A stretch of DNA of 64,000 nt from Pelagibacterium montanilacus (GCF_003992665.1 NZ_RZMX01000055.1:102606-166605); one strand, 5' to 3'; shown: positions 1 through 9,544, counted from the stretch's first letter. The notes: generated by a model from the letters alone, not told the origin. Program-made: numbers and translations.

Positions 1-323
1 GCACCGTCACCTGGCCGAACATGATCCGCATCGCCTGGCCCGCCTACACCAATGAAGTGGTGTTCATGTTCCACGCGACCGCGCTGGTCTATCTCACGCT
101 CCCCGTGGTGGGAAACCAGCGCGACATCATGAACACCGCGCGCTTCCTGTTCGAGCGCGACTACAATGCCATCCTCCACTTCTCAGTTGCGGGCCTATAT
201 TTCCTGGTCATTTCCATGCTTGTCTTTTTCGTTTTCGGGCGCATCTACGAGCGGATGATGCGGCACCTGTCGGTCAACCAGGACCGGCCGCGCCTGCGCT
301 TTGCCCCCAAATACATCCGCTAG
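1..323 (+). CDS. Polar amino-acid ABC transporter permease, C-terminal part
   Basis: This is the 3' end of an inner-membrane permease whose start lies before the window; the frame is open from the first bases to the TAG at 321-323. About 106 residues remain. They show two hydrophobic segments, roughly ATALVYLTLPVV and ILHFSVAGLYFLVISMLVFFVF, followed by a basic cytoplasmic tail, as at the end of HisM/HisQ-type permeases of the polar amino-acid family. The M14-type deacylase begins 8 bases after the stop, so the two are probably cotranscribed and the transporter may import an N-acylated amino acid or opine-like compound. The substrate cannot be read from this fragment. The family call is by overall resemblance of the tail only. 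Confidence 0.6.
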   Translation, partial: TVTWPNMIRIAWPAYTNEVVFMFHATALVYLTLPVVGNQRDIMNTARFLFERDYNAILHFSVAGLYFLVISMLVFFVFGRIYERMMRHLSVNQDRPRLRFAPKYIR

Positions 324-330
324 GATTTCC

Positions 331-1470
331 ATGCCCCTCGAGCGCACAACCCACGCGATTCCCGCCGATGCCCCCGGCACGAGCCACGAGCTGACCCTTT
401 TCCGCATCGGTCCGGCAGATGCGGCCATCAAGGTCTTCATCCAGGCCGCGCTCCATGCCGACGAGCAGCCCGGCATCCTGGCGATCCACCATCTCCTGCC
501 CATGCTCGAGGCCGCCGACACCCGTGGAGAACTCGCCGCGCGCTTCGTCATCATGCCCATGGTCAATCCCATCGGCATGAACCAATTCGTCCTCGAAGGC
601 CATGCGGGCCGCTATCACACACGCAGCGGCACCAATTTCAACCGCGGCTGGCCGGACCTTTTCGAGGCCATCGGCGACACCATCGGGGACCGCCTCACCG
701 ATGATCCGGGCGGGAACGTCGCCATCATCCGCGCGGCCGTCAGGGACTGGATCGACGCCCAGCACCCCATGACGGCGCTGCAACGCCTGCGCCATGTCGT
801 GATGGGCGAGGCCCATGATGCGGATTACGTGCTCGATCTCCATTGCGACGACGAGGCACTGCCCCACCTGTTCCTGACCCCCGATTCGATGGCTGAACTC
901 GGTGATCTCGCCGACTGGATGGGGTCCGCTGCCCAACTGATTGCCGAGGATTCGGGCGGCGGATCGTTCGACGAGGTCTGGCCCTCCCTCTGGACGCGCC
1001 TGCGGAAAGCCCATCCGGATCGGCCCATCCCCTTCTCCGCCCGCGCCGCAACGCTCGAATACCGAGGCCGCCACGACGTGGACGACGCTCTGGGCCGCGC
1101 CGACGCGGAGAACCTCTTCGGTTTTTTCCAGACCACGGGCCTCGTCGCGTCCGACCCCGCCAGAACCCCGGACCCGGCTGCGGCCCCTACCCCTCTCTCG
1201 GCAACCGAAGTCGTGCGCACCCAAGGCCCCGGGCTCGTGGCCTACCGCGTCGGGCTCGGTGAAAACGTTGCAAAGGGCCAACCTATCGCTGACCTCATCG
1301 CGCTCGACGGGACCGGCGCCTTCCGGGACCGCACCCCGGTGCTCGCGGGCACCTCGGGCCGGGTCATCTCGCGCCGAATGCGCAAATTCGCGCCCGCCGG
1401 CGCCTCGATCGCAAAGATCGTGGGCACCGAGCCGGTTGCCGGCCGCACCGGGTATCTGCTCGAGGACTGA
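331..1470 (+). CDS. M14-family zinc deacylase (succinylglutamate desuccinylase/aspartoacylase-like)
   Basis: Predicted zinc hydrolase that removes an acyl group from an N-acylated amino acid. With the ATG at 331 it has 379 residues. The zinc site HADEQPG (H42, E45) and a later DLHCDDE segment, supplying the usual third ligand, are visible, and a conserved RSGTNFNRGWPDL stretch carries the substrate-side Asn and Arg residues of the family. The C-terminal ~90 residues look like the small beta domain of these enzymes. The frame is also open from a TTG at 301, but that start would lie inside the upstream permease gene; ATG 331 follows an AGGA and starts 8 bases after the permease stop. Coupling to an amino-acid ABC transporter suggests catabolism of an imported conjugate. 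The exact substrate is unknown. Confidence 0.8.
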   Translation: MPLERTTHAIPADAPGTSHELTLFRIGPADAAIKVFIQAALHADEQPGILAIHHLLPMLEAADTRGELAARFVIMPMVNPIGMNQFVLEGHAGRYHTRSGTNFNRGWPDLFEAIGDTIGDRLTDDPGGNVAIIRAAVRDWIDAQHPMTALQRLRHVVMGEAHDADYVLDLHCDDEALPHLFLTPDSMAELGDLADWMGSAAQLIAEDSGGGSFDEVWPSLWTRLRKAHPDRPIPFSARAATLEYRGRHDVDDALGRADAENLFGFFQTTGLVASDPARTPDPAAAPTPLSATEVVRTQGPGLVAYRVGLGENVAKGQPIADLIALDGTGAFRDRTPVLAGTSGRVISRRMRKFAPAGASIAKIVGTEPVAGRTGYLLED

Positions 1471-1481
1471 AAACTCCGGGC

Positions 1482-1497
1482 GGCGTTTCTAAACGCC
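1482..1497. promoter_or_regulatory. 16-bp palindrome upstream of the transglutaminase operon
   Basis: GGCGTTT-CT-AAACGCC is a perfect 7-bp inverted repeat with a 2-base centre. It lies 12 bases after the deacylase stop and about 60 bases before the transglutaminase start. No T-run follows, so an intrinsic terminator is unlikely; it may be an operator for the downstream operon. Its function is not established. Confidence 0.35.
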
Positions 1498-1558
1498 TGA
1501 CAACCGAGGGCAACACCGCTATCGTCGCGTCGGGAGAGGCAACCGGAGCATACCACCG

Positions 1559-4500
1559 ATGGCGATCAAGGCCGCGATCCACCACCTCACCCATTATCGC
1601 TATGATCGGCCCGTCACGCTCGGGCCTCAGATCATCCGTCTGCAGCCGGCCCCCCATTCGCGCACCAAGGTGCTCAGCCATTCGCTCAAGGTTTCCCCGC
1701 CGGACCATTTCGTCAATCTCCAGCAGGACCCTTACGGCAATTTCCAGGCCCGCTACGTCTTCCCGGAGCCGGTGAACGAGTTCCGCATCGAAGTCGATCT
1801 GGTTGCCGACATGACGGTCTACAATCCTTTCGACTTCTTCGTCGAACCCGAAGCGGAAACCTGGCCCTTCACCTATCCCGAAGCCGTGGCCCCGGACCTC
1901 GAGATCTATCGCCGTCCCGACCCGGTCGTTGGCCCGCGCTTCCAGGCGCTGATCGCGTCAATCGACCGCTCGCCCCAGCACACCGTCACCTTCATCGTCG
2001 AGCTCAACGCGCGCCTCCAGAGCGAGATCGGCTATATCGTGCGCATGGAACCGGGCGTGCAGACGCCCGAGGAAACCCTCGAGCGCGCCAAGGGCTCGTG
2101 CCGGGACACCGGCTGGCTGCTGGTGGAACTCCTGCGCCATCTCGGCTTTGCCGCGCGCTTTGTTTCGGGCTACCTCATCCAGCTCAAGCCCGACCTCAAG
2201 GCGCTGGACGGCCCCTCGGGCACCGAGGTCGATTTCACCGATCTGCATGCCTGGTGCGAGGTCTTCCTGCCCGGCGCGGGCTGGATCGGGCTCGATCCCA
2301 CCTCGGGCCTTCTGACGGGCGAAAGCCACATCCCGCTCGCTGCCACCCCCCACTACGCCAACGCCGCGCCGATCTCGGGCATGGCGAGCTTTGCCAATGT
2401 CGATTTCGGCTTCGACATGAGCGTCACCCGCGTCGCCGAACACCCCCGGATCACCAAACCATTCTCCGATGAGAGCTGGTCGGCGCTCGACGCGCTGGGC
2501 GCGCAGGTCGACACCGCACTGGCCGAGGGCGACGTGCGGCTCACCATGGGCGGCGAGCCCACCTTCGTCTCCATCGACGATTTCGAGAGCGCCGAGTGGA
2601 ACACCGATGCAGTTGGCCCCACCAAGCGCGAGAAGGCCGACGCGCTCATCCGGCGCCTGCGTGACCGATTCGCCCCCGGCGGGCTGCTCCATTACGGCCA
2701 GGGCAAATGGTACCCTGGCGAAACCCTGCCGCGCTGGACCTTCTCACTGTACTGGCGCGCCGATGGCGAGCCGGTCTGGACCGATCCGAACCTCATTGCT
2801 CCGGAAGTGGCCGGGGAGTCCCCCTCGCCCGAGACCGCGTCGGCCTTCCTCACCGAGATGGCGCGCGCGCTGGGGCTGGACGGGACCACCATCGCACCCG
2901 CCTATGAGGATCCCGCCGACTGGTTGCTCAAGGAAGGCCAGTTGCCCGAAAACGTCACACCGGAAAACCCCCGGCTCAAGGACCCCGAGGAGCGCCTGCG
3001 CATGGTGCGCGTCTTCGAGCGGGGGCTGACCGAGCCCTCCGGCTATGTCCTGCCCATCCAGCGCTGGAACGCGCCGGCCGATCGCCCCCGCTGGATGACC
3101 GAGGTCTGGAAGACCCGCCGCGGCAAGCTCTATCTCGCCCCCGGTGACTCTCCCGTGGGCTATCGGCTGCCGCTTGGCGCCCTGCCCCACGTCCCGCCCT
3201 CGGCCTATCCCAACGTGGTGCCCCTCGACCCCACCGCGCCGCGCGGCCCCCTGCCGCCGCGCAACGCGCTGGCCGCCGGACGCCCGGCAGTGCCCGACCA
3301 CACTCTCGAACAGAACCCCGGCCTGCCCACCGCGAGCTTTGCCGCCGACGACACGGTCTCCCAGACCCGGATCGAGCAGAAAATCTCCGACATCGAGGGC
3401 GTGGTCCGCACCGCCGTGTCGGTCGAACCGCGCGAAGGCCGCATGACCGTGTTCATGCCGCCCACCGAGACGATCGAGGACTATCTCGAGATTGTCGCCG
3501 CCGCCGAAAAGGCCGCGACCGCCATCGGCGTTGCCATTCATCTCGAGGGCTACGGCCCGCCAGCCGATCATCGTCTCAACGTCATCCGGGTGGCCCCCGA
3601 CCCCGGGGTCATCGAGGTCAACATCCACCCCGCCTCGAGCTGGGAGGACTGCAAGGCGATCACCGAGGCGGTCTATGAGGAGGCGCGCCAGACGCGCCTG
3701 GGCGCCGACAAGTTCATGATCGATGGGCGCCATACCGGAACCGGGGGCGGGAACCATGTGGTCGTGGGCGGGCAGACCCCTACCGACAGCCCGTTCATGC
3801 GCCGCCCGGACCTGCTGAAATCTCTGGTCCTTCACTGGCAGCGCCACCCTGCGCTCTCTTACCTCTTCTCGGGCCTTTTCATCGGCCCCACCAGCCAGTC
3901 GCCCCGGATCGACGAGGCGCGGCACGACAGCCTTTACGAGCTCGAGATCGCGCTGGCCCAGGTCCCCCGGCCCGGTGAGGGCGAGGCCCCCTCGCCCTGG
4001 CTGGTCGACAGGCTGTTCCGCAACCTTCTGGTCGACGTCACCGGCAACACCCACCGCGCCGAGATCTGCATCGACAAGCTCTATTCCCCCGATGGCCCAA
4101 CGGGGCGGCTTGGGCTCGTGGAGTTCCGCGGCTTCGAGATGCCGCCCAACGCAAAGATGAGCCTCGCCCAGCAGCTTCTGATTCGCGCGCTGATCGCCCG
4201 GTTCTGGAATGCCCCGCTCACCGGCGGGTTCATCCGCTGGGGCACGCGCCTGCACGACCGCTTCATGCTGCCCCGATATGTATGGGCCGATTTCCTCGAC
4301 GTGCTCGAGGATCTGCGCGCACATGGCTTTGATTTCCGGCCCGAATGGTTCGAAGCCCAGCTCGAGTTCCGTTTCCCCTTCTGCGGGGAGGTGGAGGTCG
4401 AGGGCCACACGCTCGAATTGCGCCAGGCGCTCGAGCCCTGGCACGTGATGGGCGAGACCGGCGCCATCGGCGGCACGGTGCGCTATGTGGATTCGTCGGT

Positions 4501-4924
4501 CGAGCGGCTCCAGGTCAGCCTCACGGGCCCGTCCCCCGACCGCTACACCGTCGCATGCAACGGCCGCCCCGTGCCCCTCACCATGACCCGGACCGCAGGA
4601 ACCTCCGTTGCCGGCGTGCGTTACAAGGCCTGGCAGCCCAACTCGGGGCTGCATCCGAAAATCCCGGTGGATGCCCCGCTGACCTTCGACATCTACGATC
4701 GCTGGACGGGCCGGGCCGTCGGCGGATGCACCTATCACGTCGCTCACCCCGCTGGCCGCAATTACGAGACTTTTCCTGTGAACGCCAACGAGGCCGAAGC
4801 CAGACGACTTGCACGCTTCATCGCCGCCGGACATAGTGCCGGACCTTATGAATTGCCGACCGAAGCGCCCGCGCCCGAGTTTCCTCTGACGCTGGATCTA
4901 AGGCGACCTCACCAGTGGCTGTAG
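1559..4924 (+). CDS. Transglutaminase-like protein with C-terminal DUF2126
   Basis: Large protein of 1,121 residues, presumably cytoplasmic (no signal peptide seen). Residues 1-100 match the beta-rich N-terminal domain of bacterial transglutaminase-like proteins. Residues about 150-260 form the papain-like core with a complete triad: C181 in [11 protein letters not shown]230 in DLHAWCEV and D246 in GLDPTSG. Everything after about residue 290 is the long DUF2126 region, with conserved-looking blocks such as [14 protein letters not shown] and RGFEMPP. The start follows a good Shine-Dalgarno, GGGAGAGG at 1532-1539. It is directly followed by the ATP-grasp/alpha-E gene and a second transglutaminase, a gene set predicted by comparative genomics (Aravind group) to make and trim amide-linked peptides. 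The enzymatic role is inference; the family assignment is secure. Confidence 0.92.
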   Translation: MAIKAAIHHLTHYRYDRPVTLGPQIIRLQPAPHSRTKVLSHSLKVSPPDHFVNLQQDPYGNFQARYVFPEPVNEFRIEVDLVADMTVYNPFDFFVEPEAETWPFTYPEAVAPDLEIYRRPDPVVGPRFQALIASIDRSPQHTVTFIVELNARLQSEIGYIVRMEPGVQTPEETLERAKGSCRDTGWLLVELLRHLGFAARFVSGYLIQLKPDLKALDGPSGTEVDFTDLHAWCEVFLPGAGWIGLDPTSGLLTGESHIPLAATPHYANAAPISGMASFANVDFGFDMSVTRVAEHPRITKPFSDESWSALDALGAQVDTALAEGDVRLTMGGEPTFVSIDDFESAEWNTDAVGPTKREKADALIRRLRDRFAPGGLLHYGQGKWYPGETLPRWTFSLYWRADGEPVWTDPNLIAPEVAGESPSPETASAFLTEMARALGLDGTTIAPAYEDPADWLLKEGQLPENVTPENPRLKDPEERLRMVRVFERGLTEPSGYVLPIQRWNAPADRPRWMTEVWKTRRGKLYLAPGDSPVGYRLPLGALPHVPPSAYPNVVPLDPTAPRGPLPPRNALAAGRPAVPDHTLEQNPGLPTASFAADDTVSQTRIEQKISDIEGVVRTAVSVEPREGRMTVFMPPTETIEDYLEIVAAAEKAATAIGVAIHLEGYGPPADHRLNVIRVAPDPGVIEVNIHPASSWEDCKAITEAVYEEARQTRLGADKFMIDGRHTGTGGGNHVVVGGQTPTDSPFMRRPDLLKSLVLHWQRHPALSYLFSGLFIGPTSQSPRIDEARHDSLYELEIALAQVPRPGEGEAPSPWLVDRLFRNLLVDVTGNTHRAEICIDKLYSPDGPTGRLGLVEFRGFEMPPNAKMSLAQQLLIRALIARFWNAPLTGGFIRWGTRLHDRFMLPRYVWADFLDVLEDLRAHGFDFRPEWFEAQLEFRFPFCGEVEVEGHTLELRQALEPWHVMGETGAIGGTVRYVDSSVERLQVSLTGPSPDRYTVACNGRPVPLTMTRTAGTSVAGVRYKAWQPNSGLHPKIPVDAPLTFDIYDRWTGRAVGGCTYHVAHPAGRNYETFPVNANEAEARRLARFIAAGHSAGPYELPTEAPAPEFPLTLDLRRPHQWL

Positions 4925-7336
4925 ATGAAGCGAACTCCAAAACGGGTCAGGAGCCGGGCATCCTTCATGCCTGAGCTCATCAGCGCATATCGGCCCATTG
5001 CCGGGGTGACCGACGAGATGGTCGGGGCCGACGGCACGGTCAAGCCGGGCTGGCGTGACGTGATGGGCGCGCTCGACCAGTTGGGGGCAGAAGAACTCAA
5101 TGCCCGCTTCCAGCGTGCCGACCAGTACCTGCGCGACGCCGGCGTCTTTTACCGCATGTACGAAGGTTCCGAGCAGGGCGAACGCGAGTGGCCCCTCGCC
5201 CACATTCCCCTGATCATCGCCGATAGCGAATGGCAGCAGATCGAGGCAGGGCTCGCCCAGCGCGCCGACCTGCTCGAGACCGTGGTCGCCGACATCTACG
5301 GGGAAAATGAGCTCGTCAGGGAAGGGCTGCTGCCGCCCGAGCTGATCGCGGCCAATCCCGAATTCCTGCGGCCCGTGGTGGGCGTCGAGCCCCAGAACGG
5401 TTACCATTTGCATTTCTGCGCCTTCGAGCTCGGCCGGGGACCCGATGGCCGCTGGTGGGTTCTGGGGGACCGGACGCAGGCCCCTTCGGGCGCCGGCTTT
5501 GCACTGGAAAACCGCGTGGCGACCACCCGCGCCCTGCCCGATATTTTCGGCCGACTCCATGTCCGGCGCCTGGCCGGCTTCTTCCGCGATTTCCGCAACG
5601 CGCTGACGGGCATGGGCGGCAACGGATCGGGCCGCGTCGCCATCCTCACCCCGGGCCCGCACAACGAGACCTATTTCGAGCACGCCTATATCGCCCGCTA
5701 CCTCGGCTTCCTGCTTGTCGAGGGCGAGGATATGGTGGTCGTTGAAGGCCAGGTCATGGTGCGCACCATTTCCGGCCTCAAACCCGTATCGGTGCTCTGG
5801 CGCCGGCTGGACGGCGACTTCACCGATCCGCTCGAATTGCGCCAGGACAGCGAGATCGGCACCCCCGGGCTTGCCGAAGCGGTCCGCCGGGGGTCGGTCA
5901 ACTTCGTGAACGCGCTCGGTGCGGGCATCCTGGAGACGCGCGCGCTCGCCGCATTCCTGCCGGCCATTGCCCGTGCCCGCATGGACACCGACCTGCTGCT
6001 CCCCAACATCGCCACCTGGTGGTGCGGAGGCGAGGATGCGCTCGATTATGTCCGGGACAATATCGGCAGTCTTTTGATCGGTCCGGCCTTCTCGACCCTG
6101 CTCTCGATCGACGACAATGGCGAGACCCGGGACGGGACGACCGCCACACCTCAGGACCGCGAGGATTTGCTGGCCCGGATCACCGGCGACCCCGGCGCCT
6201 ACGCGGCCCAGGAAGCGGTCAAGCTCTCCACCGCGCCCGTCTATGTCGACGGGGTGCTCGAGCCGCGCCCGATCACCCTGCGGGTCTATGCCGCGCGCAC
6301 GCCCAATGGCTGGTCGATCATGCCCGGCGGCTTTGCCCGGGTCGGCTACACGCTCGACAACGCCGCCATCGCCATGCAGCGCGGCGGCCAGGCGGCAGAC
6401 GTCTGGGTGGTCAGCGATACCCCCGTCGAGCAGATCTCGCTGCTGGCCGAAGCCAACGCCACGATCGAGCGCAACCCGTCGGGCAATCTGCCCTCGCGTG
6501 CCGGCGACAACCTGATCTGGCTGGGGCGCTACGCCGAGCGCTGCGAGGCCATGGTGCGCATCCTGCGCGCCTATCACATGCGCATGGCCGAGACCGGCAC
6601 CGACACCCACCCGCTTCTGGTCTCGACCACCGACTATCTCGAACCGCTGGGCCTCGACACCGTCGAGCCAATCCCTCAGGGGCTTCTGGCGATCGTGGAT
6701 GGCGCGGTGCGCTCGGCAAGCCAGATCAGGGACAGGTTCTCCCCCGATGGCTGGCTGGCCCTCACCGATTTGCAAAAGACCGCCAACCGGTTCGCGCGCA
6801 CCATCAAGCCCGGCGACGACGCCACCCGCGCGCTGACCATTCTTCTGCGCAAGCTGGCCGGGTTTTCGGGGCTGGTGAACGAAAACATGTACCGCTTCGC
6901 CGGCTGGAGGTTCCTCGAGATCGGCCGCCGCGTCGAGCGCGGCATCCAGATCGCCGACGCCGCCGCATGGCTCTCGGCGCCGGAGATGCCCGACGGCGCG
7001 ACCGAAATGCTGCTCGAGATCGGCGACAGCGTCATGACCCATCGCCGCCGCTACGGCTACAGCCTTGGCAATCTCGGCGCGGTCGAACTCCTGGTCACCG
7101 ACCCGCTCAACCCCCGCTCGGTCATGTTCCAGCTCACCGAATTGCTCGAGCAGCTCAAGGCGTTGCCCCGGGGCCTTGTCGACGGGCAACTGTCCGCCCC
7201 CGCCCGGCTGGCGCTCCAGCTCCAGACCCAGCTCGCGGTGGTCGAAACGCCCGACGTGGATGTCGCCATGCTCGCCGATCTGTCGGCCGGTGTCGCAGGT
7301 GTATCGGAATCGATTTCCATGACCTATTTCGGCTAG
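4925..7336 (+). CDS. Circularly permuted ATP-grasp fused to an alpha-E domain
   Basis: Single polypeptide of 803 residues joining two usually separate families. Residues about 20-500 resemble the circularly permuted ATP-grasp family (old DUF404/DUF407), with segments such as DIYGE, VGVEP and ILTPGPHNETYFEH. From about residue 520 the sequence LPSRAGDNLIWLGRYAER opens the all-helical alpha-E domain (old DUF403), which runs to the C-terminus. ATP-grasp enzymes ligate a carboxylate to an amine through an acyl-phosphate, so this is the likely amidoligase of the operon. The ATG at 4925 directly follows the upstream stop; a second ATG at 4967 is possible and neither has a strong ribosome-binding site. 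The substrate is unknown. Confidence 0.9.
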   Translation: MKRTPKRVRSRASFMPELISAYRPIAGVTDEMVGADGTVKPGWRDVMGALDQLGAEELNARFQRADQYLRDAGVFYRMYEGSEQGEREWPLAHIPLIIADSEWQQIEAGLAQRADLLETVVADIYGENELVREGLLPPELIAANPEFLRPVVGVEPQNGYHLHFCAFELGRGPDGRWWVLGDRTQAPSGAGFALENRVATTRALPDIFGRLHVRRLAGFFRDFRNALTGMGGNGSGRVAILTPGPHNETYFEHAYIARYLGFLLVEGEDMVVVEGQVMVRTISGLKPVSVLWRRLDGDFTDPLELRQDSEIGTPGLAEAVRRGSVNFVNALGAGILETRALAAFLPAIARARMDTDLLLPNIATWWCGGEDALDYVRDNIGSLLIGPAFSTLLSIDDNGETRDGTTATPQDREDLLARITGDPGAYAAQEAVKLSTAPVYVDGVLEPRPITLRVYAARTPNGWSIMPGGFARVGYTLDNAAIAMQRGGQAADVWVVSDTPVEQISLLAEANATIERNPSGNLPSRAGDNLIWLGRYAERCEAMVRILRAYHMRMAETGTDTHPLLVSTTDYLEPLGLDTVEPIPQGLLAIVDGAVRSASQIRDRFSPDGWLALTDLQKTANRFARTIKPGDDATRALTILLRKLAGFSGLVNENMYRFAGWRFLEIGRRVERGIQIADAAAWLSAPEMPDGATEMLLEIGDSVMTHRRRYGYSLGNLGAVELLVTDPLNPRSVMFQLTELLEQLKALPRGLVDGQLSAPARLALQLQTQLAVVETPDVDVAMLADLSAGVAGVSESISMTYFG

Positions 7337-7340
7337 GGCG

Positions 7341-8219
7341 ATGCTGTACGATCTCAAGCTCAAGCTCGACTACACCTATGACGTGCCCGTCTCGGGCGGC
7401 CGGCATCTGGCCCGCGTGTTCCCCCTGCACAGCCCCGGCATCCAGAAGGTCGTCGCCGCGGGCCTCACGCTCTCACCCCAGCCCGCAGAGCACAGCGTCT
7501 TTGTCGATTTCTTCGGCTCGCAGGTGACCGCCCTGGCCTATCGCTCGCCTCACGACGCCCTCGAGATCACGATGACGGCGCGTGTGGAGGTCGAGCGCGA
7601 CGACCCCGACATCGACTTTTCTCCCGATCTGGGCGGCCTGCGCGCCGAGATCGCGGCCCATTGGGATCTTGGGGCCCGCTCGCCCCACCATTTCCTGAGC
7701 GCCAGCCCGCGCATCCGGCTCGACCCCGAGATCACCGCCTATGCCCGCGAGAGCCTGGGCAGCACGACCACCGTCAGGCAGGCCGCCAACGATCTGTGCC
7801 TGCGGATCTTCAACGATTTCACCTATGACGGGGAAGCGACCCTGGTTGACACCCCCGTCTCGGAAGCCTTCGGCCTCAAACGCGGCGTCTGCCAGGATTT
7901 CGCGCACATCATGATCGCCGGGCTGCGCGGGCTGGGGATCCCCGCCGGCTATGTCAGCGGCTTTCTGCGCACCCTGCCCCCCAAAGGCCAGCCGCGCCTC
8001 GAAGGCGCCGATGCCATGCACGCCTGGGTGAACGTCTGGTGCGGGCGCGAGGCGGGCTGGGTCGAGTTCGACCCCACCAACGCCATTCGCGCCGGCCAGG
8101 ACCACATCGTCATCGGCTATGGCCGCGACTATTCCGACGTCACCCCCATCGTGGGGGTGCTGCGCAGCGCGGGCGGACACGAAACCACCCAGGCCGTCGA
8201 CGTCATCGAAGTCCCATAG
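7341..8219 (+). CDS. Small transglutaminase-family protein
   Basis: 292-residue protein, third gene of the cassette, starting 4 bases after the ATP-grasp/alpha-E stop. It has the beta-rich N-terminal domain (residues 1-90) and a papain-like core with a full triad: C184 in GVCQDFAH, H227 in HAWVNVW and D244 in EFDPTN. No signal peptide is evident. Family members are predicted to act as peptidases or amide-forming enzymes on products of the neighbouring ATP-grasp ligase. The Anbu-type peptidase often found with such cassettes is not in the visible neighbourhood. Translation is probably coupled to the upstream gene. Function beyond the family is inferred. Confidence 0.9.
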   Translation: MLYDLKLKLDYTYDVPVSGGRHLARVFPLHSPGIQKVVAAGLTLSPQPAEHSVFVDFFGSQVTALAYRSPHDALEITMTARVEVERDDPDIDFSPDLGGLRAEIAAHWDLGARSPHHFLSASPRIRLDPEITAYARESLGSTTTVRQAANDLCLRIFNDFTYDGEATLVDTPVSEAFGLKRGVCQDFAHIMIAGLRGLGIPAGYVSGFLRTLPPKGQPRLEGADAMHAWVNVWCGREAGWVEFDPTNAIRAGQDHIVIGYGRDYSDVTPIVGVLRSAGGHETTQAVDVIEVP

Positions 8220-8220
8220 A

Positions 8221-8263
8221 GTGTTTCCAGGAAAGGTGGAAACACCTTTCCGGTTCGGAAACG
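8221..8263. repeat. Structured dispersed repeat A, copy 1
   Basis: Forms an outer stem (GTTTCC 8223-8228 with GGAAAC 8257-8262) and an inner perfect 9-bp stem (GGAAAGGTG 8230-8238 with CACCTTTCC 8243-8251) closed by a GAAA loop. A near-identical copy lies at 9441-9485. It sits between the convergent ends of the transglutaminase and the small membrane-protein gene. Confidence 0.85.
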
Positions 8264-8287
8264 TGTCAACTCAAAGGCTTGGAGCGC

Positions 8288-8428
8288 CTATCGCCCCTTG
8301 CGCGCGGCCTCCTGCTCATAGGTGATCGCCTTGTCGCCGGCCACCGCGTTCACATAGCCGACCGCGAGCCCGAAGGCTGCAAAGACGGCGACGACGGCAA
8401 AGACCAACCAGAGTGTTTCCACGGCCAT
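8288..8428 (-). CDS. 46-residue single-pass membrane protein, probably FNR-regulated
   Basis: Short gene of 46 residues. After MAVET comes one strongly hydrophobic segment (LWLVFAVVAVFAAFGLAVGY, about residues 6-25), then a polar tail ending AARKGR. A strong Shine-Dalgarno, AAAGGAG, lies just before the ATG, favouring this start over a longer reading of the frame. An FNR/FixK-like box at 8487-8500 lies about 60 bases upstream, suggesting expression at low oxygen. I do not recognise the family; small single-pass proteins of this kind often accompany terminal oxidases or other membrane complexes, but no such genes are visible here. The gene stands alone and converges on the transglutaminase operon. 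Confidence 0.65.
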   Translation of the reverse strand: MAVETLWLVFAVVAVFAAFGLAVGYVNAVAGDKAITYEQEAARKGR

Positions 8429-8486
8429 GTCATGGCTCCTTTCCCTTGGAATGGAGCCACTGTGCGCCCATGCGAACCCGATGATC

Positions 8487-8500
8487 TTGACCCAGATCAA
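8487..8500 (-). promoter_or_regulatory. FNR/FixK-type box
   Basis: TTGACCCAGATCAA differs at one position from the FNR/FixK consensus TTGAT-N4-ATCAA. It lies between the divergent-side start of the 46-residue membrane protein (8428) and the end of folD (8519). An FnrL-type regulator gene is in the same window at 16,654-17,391. Confidence 0.65.
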
Positions 8501-8518
8501 TGATTTAGCGAAATCGCC

Positions 8519-9409
8519 CTAGCTCACCGCCACACTGTGTTCCGCCGCGCGCAGCGTATTGGCCATCAGCATGGCGATCGTCATGGGCCCGACCCCGCCG
8601 GGCACGGGCGTGATCGCCCCGGCGACCGCTGAGGCTCCCGCGAAATCCACGTCCCCCACCAGCCGTGTCTTGCCCTCGCCCTTCTCTGGCGCATCGATCC
8701 GGTTGATGCCCACGTCGATCACCGTGGCGCCCGGCTTGATCCAGTCCCCGCGGATGAACCCCGGCCTGCCGATCGCCGCGACCACGATATCGGCGCTCCG
8801 GCACAGGCCCGGCAGGTCGGGCGTGCGCGAATGGGCGATGGTGACCGTCGCATTGGCCTTGAGCAGCAGGTTGAACATCGGCTTGCCCACGATGTTGGAG
8901 CGCCCCACCACGACCGCGGTCTTACCCGAAAGGTCGTGGCCTGCCACATCCTCGAGCAGCAGCATCGAGCCCGCCGGAGTGCACGGCACCAGCGCCGTGT
9001 CGGTTTCCCCGGTGCCCAGCCGGCCCACATTGATGAAATGGAACCCGTCCACGTCCTTGTCCGGATCGATGGACTGAATGACCTTTCCCGCATCGATATG
9101 GGCGGGCAGCGGAAGCTGCACCAGAATGCCGTGGATCGCGGGATCGGCGTTGAATGCCTCGACCTGGGCGAGCAGTTCGGCCTCGCTGGTCGTCTCTGCC
9201 ATGTCATTTTGCACCGAATGGAACCCGCACGCCGCAGCCCGGCGGGACTTGGACGCCACATAGACCTGGCTCGCCGCATCGCTGCCCACGAGGATCACCG
9301 CCAGACCGGGCACGACGCCATGCTCGGCCTTGAGCCGCGCCGTGCGCTCGGTCACCTCCTGGACCATGCGGTCCGCGCGCGCCTTTCCGTCGATGATGGT
9401 AGCGGTCAT
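8519..9409 (-). CDS. folD: FolD bifunctional methylene-THF dehydrogenase/cyclohydrolase
   Basis: Cytoplasmic enzyme of one-carbon metabolism: oxidises 5,10-methylene-tetrahydrofolate with NADP and hydrolyses the methenyl product to 10-formyl-tetrahydrofolate. The 296 residues match the family length. Visible hallmarks are [13 protein letters not shown] (with the catalytic Lys), the substrate-binding [14 protein letters not shown], and the nucleotide-binding [13 protein letters not shown], ending with the conserved PGGVGPMT segment. ATG 9409 has a clear AAAGGA upstream; a longer frame to 9466 would have no support. It lies downstream of purU on the same strand, separated by structured repeats, and further from metH: a folate-linked gene group. 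Confidence 0.97.
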   Translation of the reverse strand: MTATIIDGKARADRMVQEVTERTARLKAEHGVVPGLAVILVGSDAASQVYVASKSRRAAACGFHSVQNDMAETTSEAELLAQVEAFNADPAIHGILVQLPLPAHIDAGKVIQSIDPDKDVDGFHFINVGRLGTGETDTALVPCTPAGSMLLLEDVAGHDLSGKTAVVVGRSNIVGKPMFNLLLKANATVTIAHSRTPDLPGLCRSADIVVAAIGRPGFIRGDWIKPGATVIDVGINRIDAPEKGEGKTRLVGDVDFAGASAVAGAITPVPGGVGPMTIAMLMANTLRAAEHSVAVS

Positions 9410-9440
9410 ATCAGCGTCCTTTGTGCGTCCGGGCCCTGGA

Positions 9441-9485
9441 GCGTTTCCAGGAAAGGTAGAAAACACCTTTCCGGTTCGGAAACGC
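9441..9485. repeat. Structured dispersed repeat A, copy 2
   Basis: Second copy of the 8221-8263 element. The outer stem is extended to 8 bp (GCGTTTCC 9441-9448 with GGAAACGC 9478-9485); the inner stem is GGAAAGGT 9450-9457 with ACCTTTCC 9465-9472. It lies between purU and folD, directly followed by repeat B. Confidence 0.85.
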
Positions 9486-9502
9486 GACCAAATGAAGACT
9501 TA

Positions 9503-9544
9503 GGGCTCCTGTTCTGATTCAGTCAGAACAGGATATGCTCTAAG
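9503..9544. repeat. Structured dispersed repeat B, copy 1, covering the purU stop codon
   Basis: Perfect 10-bp inverted repeat CCTGTTCTGA (9508-9517) and TCAGAACAGG (9523-9532) with a 5-base loop, followed by ATGCTCTA. The purU stop codon (TAG on the minus strand, 9540-9542) lies in the GCTCTA end of the element. A second copy at 33,942-33,985 covers another stop codon in the same way and has a compensatory base-pair change. Confidence 0.85.

Noticed and set aside
4898..7363. 820-codon minus-strand frame opposite the ATP-grasp/alpha-E gene
   Set aside because: The plus-strand gene has clear family motifs throughout; the antisense product has none.
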